From: Pseudomonadota bacterium
GTDB lineage: Bacteria; Pseudomonadota; Gammaproteobacteria; Acidiferrobacterales; UBA6901
DNA: 64,000 bases
Direction: 5' to 3'
NCBI GenBank assembly: GCA_021785795.1
Contig: JAJYEK010000005.1
Location: 1 to 64,000, forward strand
Shown here: one piece after another, positions 29,817-38,435 of the stretch
How the letters are laid out: each line of letters opens with the position of its first letter
How positions within the stretch are numbered: position 1 is the stretch's first letter
Position numbers and translations under genes: made by a program
Notes under the pieces: generated by a model
The model's input: only the letters and a program-made list of their open reading frames with translations
Databases searched by the model: none
What the model was told of the DNA's origin: nothing

Positions 29817-30935
29817 TTATTCTAACATTTTCATCTCGGTTCGGGCTGATTTCTTTGGTATCGCGAATACCGTGGATTCGGTCCGAATCCGGCCTTGTTC
29901 CACGTGAAACACTGGCGTCGAGGCCGTGGTCAAAAAGGGGTGATCGTCCATGGACGTCAAGAACGCCTGGGCACCCAACGACGCCAGGCTGTTCTGGACC
30001 CTCTGCCGATGTGCTGCATCCAACTCAGCTCCGAGGTCATCGGCCAGGAGGATGCAAGGCCGGCCGGATTGCGCGATAAACAGCTTCAGTTGGGACAGTC
30101 TCAGAGCGATGACCAGCAACTTTTGCTGGCCGTGCGACAGATGTGTGCGGATTCCTTCTCTATGCAACTCGAAACGAAGATCGGCGCGATGGGGCCCGTG
30201 GCGGGTATAGCCGTGGCGTTGGTCGCTCGTCCGGTTCCGGAGCAGGCACGTCAGAAGGGGTTCCGAGCGGCACCAGCCGGATTCAAAGATCAATCGCGCA
30301 TCCCAATCTTCCAATAGATATTCTGCAGCGCGATGGAATTCGCGCTCTAAAAGAAGAAAGAAGGCATGACGCGAGCGATCGATTGTTTCACCGAGGTCGG
30401 ACAGTTCCTCGTCCCAAATATGGTGGATGGGCGAGCGTTGGCGCAGGGCGGCATTGCGCTGCGCTAAGATCCTCTGGTAACGAAGCCATCGGCAATGGAA
30501 ATCTGGTTCCACGTGGAACAGCCACCAATCGAGAAGACCCCTCCGATGGCGGCTGCTTCGCAGAAAATCGTAATGATGTTCCGGAGTAACAGCCAACAGA
30601 GGCATGTGCTGGGCCAGGGTTGCCGCACTACTAGCCTGCTCACCATCGATCCGGATCGACCGCCCTTGGGCCCCTACTGCAAATCCCAGCCGGTGCGGCT
30701 GGCCACCCTCCACTACTACACCATATGCGCTGAACCCCTGTACCCCGTGCCGGATGAGTTCTGTTAGACGCTGCGTCCGAAACGACCGACCCGTCGCCAA
30801 AATATGAATGGCCTCGATCAGCGTTGTTTTTCCGGCCGCATTGCAGCCCGTAATGACATTCAGCCCCTCGCCAGGCTCGATGACAACCCTTTCCAGAATC
30901 CGAAAATTAGAGAGCTCCAGGCGTGTGAGCGGCAT
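29817..30935 (-). CDS. recF: DNA replication and repair protein RecF
   Basis: An SMC-like ATPase that helps load RecA at gaps. The 372-residue protein starts MPLTRLELSNFRIL at ATG 30935 behind AAGGAT; the frame stays open to 31031 without conservation. Walker A is GCNAAGKTT, the signature is in HLSHGQQKLLVIAL, and Walker B is CILLADDLGAELD. Two parS-like sites lie inside the coding sequence and force the peptide FHVE twice (LFHVEPD and VFHVEQG). Spacing is 32 bp to dnaN and 24 bp to gyrB. Confidence 0.95.
   Translation of the reverse strand: MPLTRLELSNFRILERVVIEPGEGLNVITGCNAAGKTTLIEAIHILATGRSFRTQRLTELIRHGVQGFSAYGVVVEGGQPHRLGFAVGAQGRSIRIDGEQASSAATLAQHMPLLAVTPEHHYDFLRSSRHRRGLLDWWLFHVEPDFHCRWLRYQRILAQRNAALRQRSPIHHIWDEELSDLGETIDRSRHAFFLLLEREFHRAAEYLLEDWDARLIFESGWCRSEPLLTCLLRNRTSDQRHGYTRHGPHRADLRFELHREGIRTHLSHGQQKLLVIALRLSQLKLFIAQSGRPCILLADDLGAELDAAHRQRVQNSLASLGAQAFLTSMDDHPFLTTASTPVFHVEQGRIRTESTVFAIPKKSARTEMKMLE
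29896..29911. promoter_or_regulatory. parS centromere site 1 (inside recF)
   Basis: TGTTCCACGTGAAACA matches the chromosomal parS consensus TGTTNCACGTGAAACA at every position. It lies near the recF 3' end, about 2.4 kb from the probable origin and 15 kb from parAB in this window. It should be bound by the ParB encoded at 44833. Confidence 0.88.
30505..30520. promoter_or_regulatory. parS centromere site 2 (inside recF)
   Basis: GGTTCCACGTGGAACA is a near match to the parS consensus, with an intact CACGTG core and a fully symmetric GTTCCACGTGGAAC. It lies 594 bp upstream of site 1 in window coordinates terms, also inside recF. The pair fits the usual clustering of parS near the origin. Confidence 0.75.
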
Positions 30936-30967
30936 ATCCTTCCGCGCAGCGATCGTGGCGGCAGCAA

Positions 30968-32068
30968 CTACAGCCGCATAGGCATCACAACATACCGGTT
31001 CCGAGCATCGCCCGGCGCATACAGCACACAACTGCTGTTCGAGTCACTCAAACCCATCTCGGCCTCGGCCGCATCAATGGCGCTCACCGCTTCGATGATG
31101 TAGTTTACATTGAAGCCAATCTCAAACTCATCACCGCTGTAATCAATCGATAGCTCTTCCTGCGCTTCTTCCTGTTCGGGATTATGTGCCGTCAACCGCA
31201 TTACTCCGGGTGCCAAGGCGACGCGTACTCCCCGGTACTTCTCGTTCGAAAGAATGGCAACCCGACTCAGGGATTCCCTAAACAAATCACGCCCCACCCG
31301 GATCCGGATCTGCTGTTCTTGTGGAATAACTTTGTGGTAATCCGGAAAACGCCCATCGATCAACTTCGACGTAAACGTCAGATCCTTTTTTACGATACGG
31401 ATGTGGTTCGTCCCGCCTTTCAGTTCGACTTCCTCTTCCAGGTCTTCAAGAAACCGGCTTACTTCCAATACCCCTTTCCGAGGCAATATGCCCTGGCGGA
31501 TTCCGCTAACACCGTGTTCCAATGTTACTTCGCCCAGTGCCATCCGATGCCCATCCGTCGCGACGGATGTTAGTTTCCCATCCGTTATTTCCAATAGCAG
31601 GCCATTTAGATAATACCGAACATCCTGTTGCGCCATGCAAAACTGTGTTTTCTGAAGTAAACGCCCCAGAACACGCTGTGGAACCTGTAGCGCCCAATCC
31701 CATTGTGTTGTTTCAATGCTCGGAAAATCGGTAGCCGGCATCGTAAGTAACGTAAACCGGCTGCGCCCCGACCGGATCGTCGCCTTGCCCTTGTCTAGCC
31801 GGATATCCAGCGTCGCTTCCGTTGGTAAGGCCCGGCAAATGTCCAGAAGTTTTCGCGCCGGAACCGTAAACGCGCACTCGCTTCCACCAGCGCCTTCTAC
31901 ATTCACCACCACCTCTACCTCGAGGTCGGTGCCGGTCAAAGTCAATCTCCCTTCTCGGCACTGCACTAACACATTGGAGAGTATCGGCAAAGTTTGGCGA
32001 CGCTCGGCGACGCCAGCGACAAAACTCAAAGGCTTGAGCAAATGATCGCGCTGTATAGTGATCTGCAT
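30968..32068 (-). CDS. dnaN: DNA polymerase III beta subunit (sliding clamp)
   Basis: A ring-shaped clamp that holds DNA polymerase on the template. The 366-residue protein (E. coli 366) starts MQITIQRDHLLKPLSFVAG, has the three-domain layout, and ends NRYVVMPMRL, the conserved C-terminal MPMRL that closes the partner-binding pocket. It follows the dnaA-dnaN intergenic region and precedes recF. Confidence 0.97.
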   Translation of the reverse strand: MQITIQRDHLLKPLSFVAGVAERRQTLPILSNVLVQCREGRLTLTGTDLEVEVVVNVEGAGGSECAFTVPARKLLDICRALPTEATLDIRLDKGKATIRSGRSRFTLLTMPATDFPSIETTQWDWALQVPQRVLGRLLQKTQFCMAQQDVRYYLNGLLLEITDGKLTSVATDGHRMALGEVTLEHGVSGIRQGILPRKGVLEVSRFLEDLEEEVELKGGTNHIRIVKKDLTFTSKLIDGRFPDYHKVIPQEQQIRIRVGRDLFRESLSRVAILSNEKYRGVRVALAPGVMRLTAHNPEQEEAQEELSIDYSGDEFEIGFNVNYIIEAVSAIDAAEAEMGLSDSNSSCVLYAPGDARNRYVVMPMRL

Positions 32069-32348
32069 GATTTCATCCCGGCGTGGCGGTCCATTCCTTC
32101 AGTCAGTTTCAGTTATTGTTTTAAGTAAGATTTTTATAAAAACAACCTAGTTGCTATTACTACTAGCGTTTGAAATTCTGGGATTAAGCCCACTAAACCC
32201 ATTATTTACAATTACTTACCAAATATAAATGGCTGTGGATAAAATCTGGGTAGCCATGGGAAAACCATTTATACAATGTGGATAGTCCATAATCGCCTTC
32301 GTTGTTCGTCATCAGCTACCGAAATACACACAATGTTTCATGAATTAT
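32069..32348. other. Probable chromosome replication origin (oriC) between dnaA and dnaN
   Basis: A 280-bp gap with no gene that is much richer in A and T than its surroundings, especially 32110-32275. It holds a perfect DnaA box TTATCCACA on the minus strand (32234-32242), a one-mismatch box on the minus strand (CTATCCACA, 32277-32285), and a one-mismatch box TTATTCACG on the plus strand (32345-32353). The AT-rich run left of the boxes (32110-32230) could be the unwinding element. The GC-rich gap on the other side of dnaA (33705-33886) has no DnaA box. Genes run away from the dnaA-rpmH junction in both directions. A promoter for dnaN must lie here too. Confidence 0.7.
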
Positions 32349-33704
32349 TCACGTTGAGAGAATTCGCAGTAGGTTGCCATAGTCCTCCTTCACGCGAATA
32401 TCGCTTTGTGTGAGTTCCACGATCTTTCGGCAAGCATGCAATACGGTCGTGTGGTCACGGCCCCCGAACGCATCACCGATTTCCGGCAGGCTGTGGTTGG
32501 TCAATTCCTTGGCCAGCGCCATGGCTACCTGACGGGGCCTGGTCACCTGCCTTGCCCGGCTTTTCGAGTGCAAATCCCCGACGCGGATTTTGTAATACTC
32601 AGCCACCGTTTTCTGAATATTGTTGATTGTTACCAGCCGCTCATGAAATGCCAAAAGATCTTTCAGGCTTTCGGTTGCGAGTTCAATACTGATCGGTTGA
32701 CCAGTGAAGTGAGCGTTGGCTACCACCCGCCGCAAGGCACCCTCTAGCTCACGCACGTTGGATCGCACGCGCTTGGCAATAAAAAAAGCCACGTCTTCCG
32801 ACAGACCGACCCCTTCGTGCTGCGCTTTTTTCATCAGGATTGCCACCCGCGTCTCCAGTTCCGGCGGGTCAATCGATACCGTCAGGCCGCTCCCAAACCG
32901 CGATATAAGGCGCTCCTCGACCCCAATCAACTCTTTCGGAAAGCGGTCCGCTGTAATGATGACTTGGCGCTGGCCTTCCATTAAGTTATTGAACGTATGA
33001 AAAAATTCTTCTTGTGAACGTTCCTTGCCGACGAAGAACTGAATGTCGTCGATCAACAGTGCATCCAAAGTCCGATAGTGTTTTTTGAATTCGTTGATGG
33101 CATTGTGCTGAAGCGCCTTCACCATATCAGCAACGAAACGTTCCGAATGAACGTAGGCAACCCGTCCTTCTGGTGCACGCTCCAACATCAGATGACCCGC
33201 AGCCTGCATCAAGTGCGTTTTTCCGAGGCCTACTCCGCCATATATGAATAAGGGGTTATAAGCTCCGCCTGGGTTTTCCCCAACCTGGCGCGCCGCGGCG
33301 CGTGCCAACTGGTTGGATTTGCCCTCGACGTGCGTTTCAAATGTGAATTCCGGGTTTAACCTGCCCGGCATGGCGGCCGGCCGACGAGCCCCTTTCTCAG
33401 CTCCAGCGTTGCGCGCCGTGGGTTCGGTTGCCTCGGGCGCCTGTTCTCCTACCTCGATAACCACATCCACCGCGTGCTGGTTATATTGACCGGCCAGCTC
33501 TGCGATCCGTACGATAAAGCGTTCCTTTACCCAATCCATGACAAAACGGTTTGGTGCCAGCAAGCGCAGCGACCGGGTCTCACGCACGGCCTGCAGGGGT
33601 CGGATCCAGGTATTGAACTGCTGCGGCGAAAGCTCTTCCTCCAGACGCTCGAGACACTTCTTCCACAGTGGGGGCTGTCCGACATTGGGTTCCACCGCAT
33701 GCAT
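32349..33704 (-). CDS. dnaA: Chromosomal replication initiator DnaA
   Basis: Binds DnaA boxes at the origin and opens the duplex. The 451-residue protein has domain I ([26 protein letters not shown]), a short linker, AAA+ domain III with Walker [14 protein letters not shown] and Walker [11 protein letters not shown], and domain IV with the DNA-binding signature [32 protein letters not shown]. Start ATG at 33704. It is divergent from rpmH, the common gammaproteobacterial arrangement. Confidence 0.98.
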   Translation of the reverse strand: MHAVEPNVGQPPLWKKCLERLEEELSPQQFNTWIRPLQAVRETRSLRLLAPNRFVMDWVKERFIVRIAELAGQYNQHAVDVVIEVGEQAPEATEPTARNAGAEKGARRPAAMPGRLNPEFTFETHVEGKSNQLARAAARQVGENPGGAYNPLFIYGGVGLGKTHLMQAAGHLMLERAPEGRVAYVHSERFVADMVKALQHNAINEFKKHYRTLDALLIDDIQFFVGKERSQEEFFHTFNNLMEGQRQVIITADRFPKELIGVEERLISRFGSGLTVSIDPPELETRVAILMKKAQHEGVGLSEDVAFFIAKRVRSNVRELEGALRRVVANAHFTGQPISIELATESLKDLLAFHERLVTINNIQKTVAEYYKIRVGDLHSKSRARQVTRPRQVAMALAKELTNHSLPEIGDAFGGRDHTTVLHACRKIVELTQSDIRVKEDYGNLLRILST

Positions 33705-33886
33705 GGTCTAGTCTCCATTGGGGCCAGCAAGTCTAGCCCCTTGCCGTCCCCCAATCCACAACCAACCACTATGCTGTGCCCCAGCCAGCGGAACGGTTGA
33801 CAAGCCGCCCGCAAAGGCAGTAACTTTGCCGCCCTTTGCAGCAATAACCGTCCAGATCCAATCACCAACCCGCCAGGCGACAGGCT

Positions 33887-34021
33887 ATGAAGAGAACTTA
33901 TCAACCCAGTGTGCTCAAACGCAAACGCACTCACGGTTTCCGCGCACGTATGCGCACGGCCGGTGGCCGCGCTGTCCTCAGCGCCCGACGCGCCCGTGGC
34001 CGCGCACGGCTAAGCGCCTGA
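33887..34021 (+). CDS. rpmH: 50S ribosomal protein L34
   Basis: The 44-residue frame from ATG 33887 starts [20 protein letters not shown] and ends RARLSA, which is L34 along its whole length. The protein is highly basic, as expected for an rRNA-binding protein. It is divergent from dnaA and precedes rnpA; its TGA stop at 34019-34021 overlaps a possible CTG start of rnpA. Confidence 0.97.
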   Translation: MKRTYQPSVLKRKRTHGFRARMRTAGGRAVLSARRARGRARLSA

Positions 34022-34380
34022 GTTCTGAGACGACGGCCGGACAGGGGCTGCCGAAAAGCTTCCGAATTCTGGCAACCGTGGAGTACCGCCGAACACTCCA
34101 CAGCGGACGGCGTCACAGCGACCCTTTCTTCACGGTCTACACAACCCCGAATGCTTTCGGCCACCCCCGTCTCGGGATCACCGTCGCCCGTAAGGTTTCA
34201 GCAAAAGCCGTTGTGCGCAACCTCATCAAACGCCAGATCAGAGAATCCTTCCGCTTGCTCCGCCGGCGGATCCCCGATCTCGACATCGTCGTGATAGCAC
34301 GCCCAGCGGCTGCCGCAGAACCACGGGGCACGTTGCGGGCGTCCCTGCAGCGCCACTGGGAAAGGGTGTTTTCCTTGTGA
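34018..34380 (+). CDS. rnpA: Ribonuclease P protein component
   Basis: The protein subunit of RNase P, which matures tRNA 5' ends. The frame clearly encodes it: [46 protein letters not shown] (the RNR signature), and a C-terminal basic stretch. No ATG, GTG or TTG lies where the family start is expected. CTG at 34018, overlapping the rpmH stop as CTGA, would give 120 residues (E. coli 119) and is used here. The alternative is a TTG at 33826 (184 residues) or 33718 (220 residues), which would make rpmH nested inside rnpA in another frame, as known in Thermus. A GTG at 34078 would cut off conserved residues. Confidence 0.85.
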   Translation: MSSETTAGQGLPKSFRILATVEYRRTLHSGRRHSDPFFTVYTTPNAFGHPRLGITVARKVSAKAVVRNLIKRQIRESFRLLRRRIPDLDIVVIARPAAAAEPRGTLRASLQRHWERVFSL

Positions 34381-34622
34381 AAAAACTCATGCTCCTGGTT
34401 ATTCGGCTCTATCGTTATGCCATCAGCCCACTATTCGGCGACCATTGCCGCTTTTACCCGAGCTGCTCGCACTACGCCCAGGATGCGATTGCTGCCCACG
34501 GCGCCATGAAGGGCGCCTGGCTGGCTGTGCGCCGACTGCTTCGCTGTCATCCTTGGCACCCGGGCGGTCACGACCCAGTGCCCCCCTGTACGCCTCATCC
34601 TGCAAAAGGCCACCATGGATAA
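34377..34622 (+). CDS. yidD: Membrane protein insertion efficiency factor YidD
   Basis: An 81-residue peripheral inner-membrane protein that aids YidC-dependent insertion. The family core [33 protein letters not shown] and [17 protein letters not shown] is complete. GTG at 34377 overlaps the rnpA stop as GTGA, and the gene overlaps the yidC start by eight bases, so rnpA-yidD-yidC are translationally coupled. Confidence 0.94.
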   Translation: MKKLMLLVIRLYRYAISPLFGDHCRFYPSCSHYAQDAIAAHGAMKGAWLAVRRLLRCHPWHPGGHDPVPPCTPHPAKGHHG

Positions 34623-36240
34623 CCAGCGCCTGATTCTGCTCGTCATACTCTCCGTCATCTTGCTGTTCCTTTGGCAATCCTGGGAAAAGGATCACCCGAC
34701 AGCGCCCGTATCCACGGTGACTCCGGTCACCCCAACGGCTCCCACGGCTCCCACGGCTCCCCCGATCCTCAAGCCGAAGAGCCTTGCCGCGACACAGCCG
34801 TCCGGCGTCACGGTCCACGTGACCACCGATCTGTTCGATGCCGAGCTCAGCACGCGTGGAGGAGACCTCCGGCAGCTGGACCTGAAGGCTTACCCCGTAA
34901 AGGTAAACGAGCCCAACAATCCGCTCCAACTCCTGCGCGACCGCGGCGCCTACGTCTTCTACGCCCAGTCGGGACTCATCGGACACAGTACCGAGTGGCC
35001 CAACCACGAAGCCCTCTACCAAACGTCGGTGACCCACTACGCGCTCGCTGCTGGCCAGGACAGCCTGGAGGTCCCATTCACCTGGACTGGCCCCGGTGGG
35101 CTGCATGTTACCAAGACCTATATTTTCCACCGAAACAGCTACGTCATTGACGTCCGGTACGCGATCAGCAATAGCGGCGCTGCAACCCGCAATGCCTACC
35201 TTTACGCCCAGCTCCTGCGAAGCTACATCCCCCCACCGCATCACCTGTTTGGGGCGGAGCCCAGCTACGTCGGCGCCGCGGTTTATAGCCCATCCAAAAA
35301 ATACGAAAAGATTTCCTTCGACAGCCTCAAACATAAACCGCTCGCCCTCAATACCAGCGGTGGTTGGGTGGCCGTGCTGCAGCAGTACTTCGTCAGTGCC
35401 TGGATACCGCCGAGCACGGCCCACGCGCAGTTTTATTCCGAAGCCCTCGCCGATCACCATTACGTCGTAGGTTATAAGACGCTCACCCCGACCGCGATTC
35501 CGCCCGGGGCCACCGTCACCGTGGGCGCACGACTGTATGCCGGTCCAACCGACCCGACTCTGCTGCACAAGGTCGCCCCCGGGCTCCAACTCGCGGTCGA
35601 TTATGGCTGGCTTACTTTCATCGCCGCCCCCCTGTATTGGCTGCTCTCCCATATCCACGATGTGGTCGGAAACTGGGGCTGGGCCATCATTCTGCTCACC
35701 GTACTCATCAAACTGGTCTTCTATCCCCTGTCTGCTGCCAGCTATCGGTCCATGGCTCATCTGCGGCGCGTCCAGCCCAAGCTCGCTAGCCTCAAGGAGC
35801 GCTATGGGGACGATCGCGAAAAGCTCAGCCAGGCGATGATGGAGATCTACAAGACCGAGAAGATCAACCCGCTTGGCGGCTGCCTGCCAATCGTGGTGCA
35901 AATCCCCGTATTCATTGCCCTGTATTGGGTGCTGCTCCAGAGCGTTGCGCTGCGGCAGGCGCCCTTCATATTTTGGATCCACGATCTGTCGGTCCGGGAC
36001 CCCTACTTTATCCTGCCCATCCTGATGGGCATCTCGATGCTGATCCAGCAGCTGATCAGCCCGCAGATGACGGACCCGCTCCAACGCAAGGTCATGCTGG
36101 CGATGCCGGTGTTATTTACCTTCTTTTTTGCCTTTTTCCCGTCCGGGCTTGTGTTGTACTGGGTGTGCCAGAACATACTTTCCATTGCCCAGCAGTGGTG
36201 GATCACGCGTCGCTTCAACACCAGCCAGCGCGCGAAGTAA
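34615..36240 (+). CDS. yidC: Membrane protein insertase YidC
   Basis: Inserts and folds inner-membrane proteins alone or with SecYEG. The 541-residue protein starts [20 protein letters not shown] (first membrane segment), followed by a Thr/Pro-rich linker, a large periplasmic beta domain (about 55-330), and the conserved five-segment insertase core ([60 protein letters not shown]). Length matches E. coli (548). The linker holds a perfect 9-bp triple repeat. Confidence 0.96.
   Translation: MDNQRLILLVILSVILLFLWQSWEKDHPTAPVSTVTPVTPTAPTAPTAPPILKPKSLAATQPSGVTVHVTTDLFDAELSTRGGDLRQLDLKAYPVKVNEPNNPLQLLRDRGAYVFYAQSGLIGHSTEWPNHEALYQTSVTHYALAAGQDSLEVPFTWTGPGGLHVTKTYIFHRNSYVIDVRYAISNSGAATRNAYLYAQLLRSYIPPPHHLFGAEPSYVGAAVYSPSKKYEKISFDSLKHKPLALNTSGGWVAVLQQYFVSAWIPPSTAHAQFYSEALADHHYVVGYKTLTPTAIPPGATVTVGARLYAGPTDPTLLHKVAPGLQLAVDYGWLTFIAAPLYWLLSHIHDVVGNWGWAIILLTVLIKLVFYPLSAASYRSMAHLRRVQPKLASLKERYGDDREKLSQAMMEIYKTEKINPLGGCLPIVVQIPVFIALYWVLLQSVALRQAPFIFWIHDLSVRDPYFILPILMGISMLIQQLISPQMTDPLQRKVMLAMPVLFTFFFAFFPSGLVLYWVCQNILSIAQQWWITRRFNTSQRAK
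34735..34761 (+). repeat. Three perfect 9-bp tandem repeats inside yidC
   Basis: ACGGCTCCC is repeated three times without a mismatch, encoding TAPTAPTAP in the flexible linker after the first membrane segment. Copy number could change by slippage without breaking the frame. Confidence 0.85.
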
Positions 36241-36252
36241 CCCCTGTGCGCG

Positions 36253-37635
36253 ATGATGGACAACTTGACCCGCGATTCCAGCAGCGGCGATAGCATTGTC
36301 GCGATCGCCACTCCGCCAGGCCGCGGCGGCATCGGAATCGTCCGCGTATCAGGACCGGCGGCAGCCCCCATGGCGCAAGCTCTGTTCGGGGCGCCCCCCC
36401 CGCCGCGCCACGCTGCGTTTAGGGTATTTCGCGATGCCAGTGGCCAGCCCCTCGATGAGGGGCTCGTGCTGTACTTCCCGCGCCCAAACTCTTTCACCGG
36501 CGAGGATGTGCTGGAACTCCACGGACATGGCGGCCCGGTGGTGCTGGACCTGCTGGTTGCGCGCCTGCTGGAACTGGGCGCTCGGCCTGCGCGTCCCGGC
36601 GAGTTTACCGAGCGCGCCTTCCTTAACGGAAAGATGGATCTGGCCCAGGCGGAGGCAGTCGCCGACCTGATCACAAGCGGCTCAGCCAGCGCCGCGCGCG
36701 CGGCGCTGCGTTCGCTGCAAGGCGAATTCTCGCGCCAGGTGCACGCCATTGTCGCCGACCTCATCGATTTGCGTGCCCAGGTCGAGGCAGCAATCGATTT
36801 TCCTGAGGAAGAAATCGACTTCCTCGCAGACCCCGCTTTAGAGGAGAGCTGTCACAGTATCCGGGCATCCATCGCGGCCCTGCTACCGTCTGCCCGCCAA
36901 GGCTGCCTGCTGCAAGAGGGCATGACCGTGACCTTGGTCGGCCGCCCTAACTCCGGCAAATCCAGCCTGCTCAACGCCCTCGCGCGATACGATCGCGCCA
37001 TTGTCAGCGCGATTCCCGGTACCACCCGCGACGTCCTGCGCGAGCATATCGACCTCGAAGGCATGCCGCTACATCTCATTGACACGGCTGGCATGCGCGA
37101 GAGCGATGACGAGATTGAACGAGAAGGCGTGCGGCGGGCGCACGCGGCCGCCGCCGAGGCCGACCACGTCCTGGTCATTGTGGATGACAGCGCCAGCGGC
37201 GACGATTTCGACGCACTCATCTCTCTCCTGCCGCCCGCTGCCGACTACACGCTTCTTCGAAACAAGATCGATCTCACCGGACGCCAGCCCGGCTTCGTTG
37301 CGGCACGCCCGCAGCCCGCCGACGCCGCGACCGAGATCGCAATTTCCGCGCTGACCGGTGCTGGACTCGATGCGGTGCGGGCGCACCTCAGGTCCCTGCG
37401 GGGATACGAAATCGCTGGCGAAACCACGTTCAGCGCGCGCCGCCGCCACATCGATGCCCTGCAGAGAGCAGACCGCGCCCTTGAATCCGCAGGCAGCGAA
37501 CTGGCGTTGCGGCGGGGGGAGCTGGCCGCGGAGGAACTACGCCAGGCGCAGCGGGCGCTCGGGGAGATTACCGGCGCATTTACGTCAGATGATCTGCTCG
37601 GGCAGATATTCGCGACATTCTGCATCGGAAAATAG
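36253..37635 (+). CDS. mnmE: tRNA modification GTPase MnmE
   Basis: With MnmG, makes the cmnm5/nm5 modification on wobble uridine 34. The 460-residue protein has the folate-binding N-domain (SIVAIATPPGRGGIGIVRVSG), central helical domain, G domain with GRPNSGKSSLLNAL, GTTRD and DTAGMRE motifs, and the C-terminal catalytic FCIGK. ATG at 36253 or the next codon at 36256 are equivalent starts. Normally mnmG follows closely; here 3 kb of accessory DNA sits in between, starting exactly at the FCIGK codons. Confidence 0.96.
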   Translation: MMDNLTRDSSSGDSIVAIATPPGRGGIGIVRVSGPAAAPMAQALFGAPPPPRHAAFRVFRDASGQPLDEGLVLYFPRPNSFTGEDVLELHGHGGPVVLDLLVARLLELGARPARPGEFTERAFLNGKMDLAQAEAVADLITSGSASAARAALRSLQGEFSRQVHAIVADLIDLRAQVEAAIDFPEEEIDFLADPALEESCHSIRASIAALLPSARQGCLLQEGMTVTLVGRPNSGKSSLLNALARYDRAIVSAIPGTTRDVLREHIDLEGMPLHLIDTAGMRESDDEIEREGVRRAHAAAAEADHVLVIVDDSASGDDFDALISLLPPAADYTLLRNKIDLTGRQPGFVAARPQPADAATEIAISALTGAGLDAVRAHLRSLRGYEIAGETTFSARRRHIDALQRADRALESAGSELALRRGELAAEELRQAQRALGEITGAFTSDDLLGQIFATFCIGK

Positions 37636-37649
37636 CGGAACGTCCGGAG
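37618..37649. repeat. mnmE-end repeat, copy 1 (attL-like)
   Basis: Starts with TTCTGCATCGGAAAATAG (the FCIGK-stop codons of mnmE) and continues CGGAACGTCCGGAG. Copies 2 and 3 lie at 40057-40086 and 40548-40563. The mnmE 3' end is the known integration site of SGI1-type elements, so this looks like the left attachment site of an integrated element. Confidence 0.7.
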
Positions 37650-37846
37650 TCGCACGAGGTTTCGCAGAATTGGCGTCTTACTTCCGTGTTCGCAGCCGCC
37701 ATTTCATCACCCATGCTGTTGGAGATTCTGCCCGTCAGTCATATTCGTCTAGCACTCGTGTTTAGGCTGCTCCGCGCCCAGGGCCTTCCCGCTCACCCGC
37801 TAATGATGCTTGGGATGCTGCGGCAACGATGCCGAAGAACCCCCTT

Positions 37847-38383
37847 TCATTGCAGCGCCAGCATCCGGACAAATCCCGCGATCCGCTCTGCCTCGGCGCT
37901 GGTCAGGTCATACGGGATGTTGACCAGCGTCACGACAAGGCCCGGCCGAATCGGAACCGCCGATCGATAAGTCCCTGCCACTTCATTCGGGGCCTGCTCT
38001 GCGGACAGATCTTTTGTTTTCCACTCATCGCTCCCGAGTTCCTTCTCCCGCTTACGAGGTCCGGAGGTCGCGCGGGTCTTCACCGTGAAACTCGCGGGAT
38101 CCTCGCGCCAACTGAGGAACAATTCGACTGCTCGCCGAATTCGACGGCCGTACTCCTTCAGAGACGTTGGAGTGAAATCCTTGGCACGCTTGTTCGTAAA
38201 GCGCCTGACGGCCGCGTCGAGATCTAGCTGACTCAGGTCGGCCTTCTCGGCGTCCGACAGAATCCCTAGGACATTCCTCGTGGCGACGGCCAGCGCTTGT
38301 GCGGTCGCCGCGGGCATGAGCCCCTTGTCGTCCGCGTGGTCGAGGAACTCTAGCAGATCGTCCGCCGAATACGCATTTGCCAT
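37847..38383 (-). CDS. SAM-like (integrase core-binding-like) domain protein
   Basis: A 178-residue protein starting at ATG 38383 behind TAGGAA. Residues about 8-95 (DDLLEFLDHADDKGLMPAAT, TSLKEYGRRIRRAVELFLSW) look like the SAM-like core-binding domain of tyrosine recombinases, but no catalytic domain with R/H/R/Y follows. Instead, a basic linker and a C-terminal RSAVPIRPGLVVTLVNIPYD plus LTSAEAERIAGFVRMLAL occur. It is divergent from the AAA_14 ATPase gene with 52 bp between them that hold a palindrome. It is probably a DNA-binding regulator or antitoxin-like partner of the ATPase; this is inference. Confidence 0.6.
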   Translation of the reverse strand: MANAYSADDLLEFLDHADDKGLMPAATAQALAVATRNVLGILSDAEKADLSQLDLDAAVRRFTNKRAKDFTPTSLKEYGRRIRRAVELFLSWREDPASFTVKTRATSGPRKREKELGSDEWKTKDLSAEQAPNEVAGTYRSAVPIRPGLVVTLVNIPYDLTSAEAERIAGFVRMLALQ

Positions 38384-38399
38384 AGTAATATTCCTACGG

Positions 38400-38425
38400 T
38401 ATATTAACTGTCCGACGTTAATATA
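38400..38425. promoter_or_regulatory. Palindromic operator between the divergent accessory pair
   Basis: TATATTAAC and GTTAATATA are perfect 9-bp inverted arms with an 8-bp spacer, in the 52-bp region between the start codons at 38383 and 38436. The AT-rich arms overlap the likely -10 elements of both genes, fitting autorepression. Confidence 0.65.
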
Positions 38426-38435
38426 GCGCGTAGAG

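Noticed and set aside
32069..32348. Small genes in the dnaA-dnaN gap
   Set aside because: No frame with a ribosome site and plausible protein; the AT-richness and DnaA boxes fit an origin.
34423..36084. 553-codon open frame on the minus strand across yidC
   Set aside because: Shadow of yidC; no family signature, no ribosome site, and the plus strand has a complete YidC.
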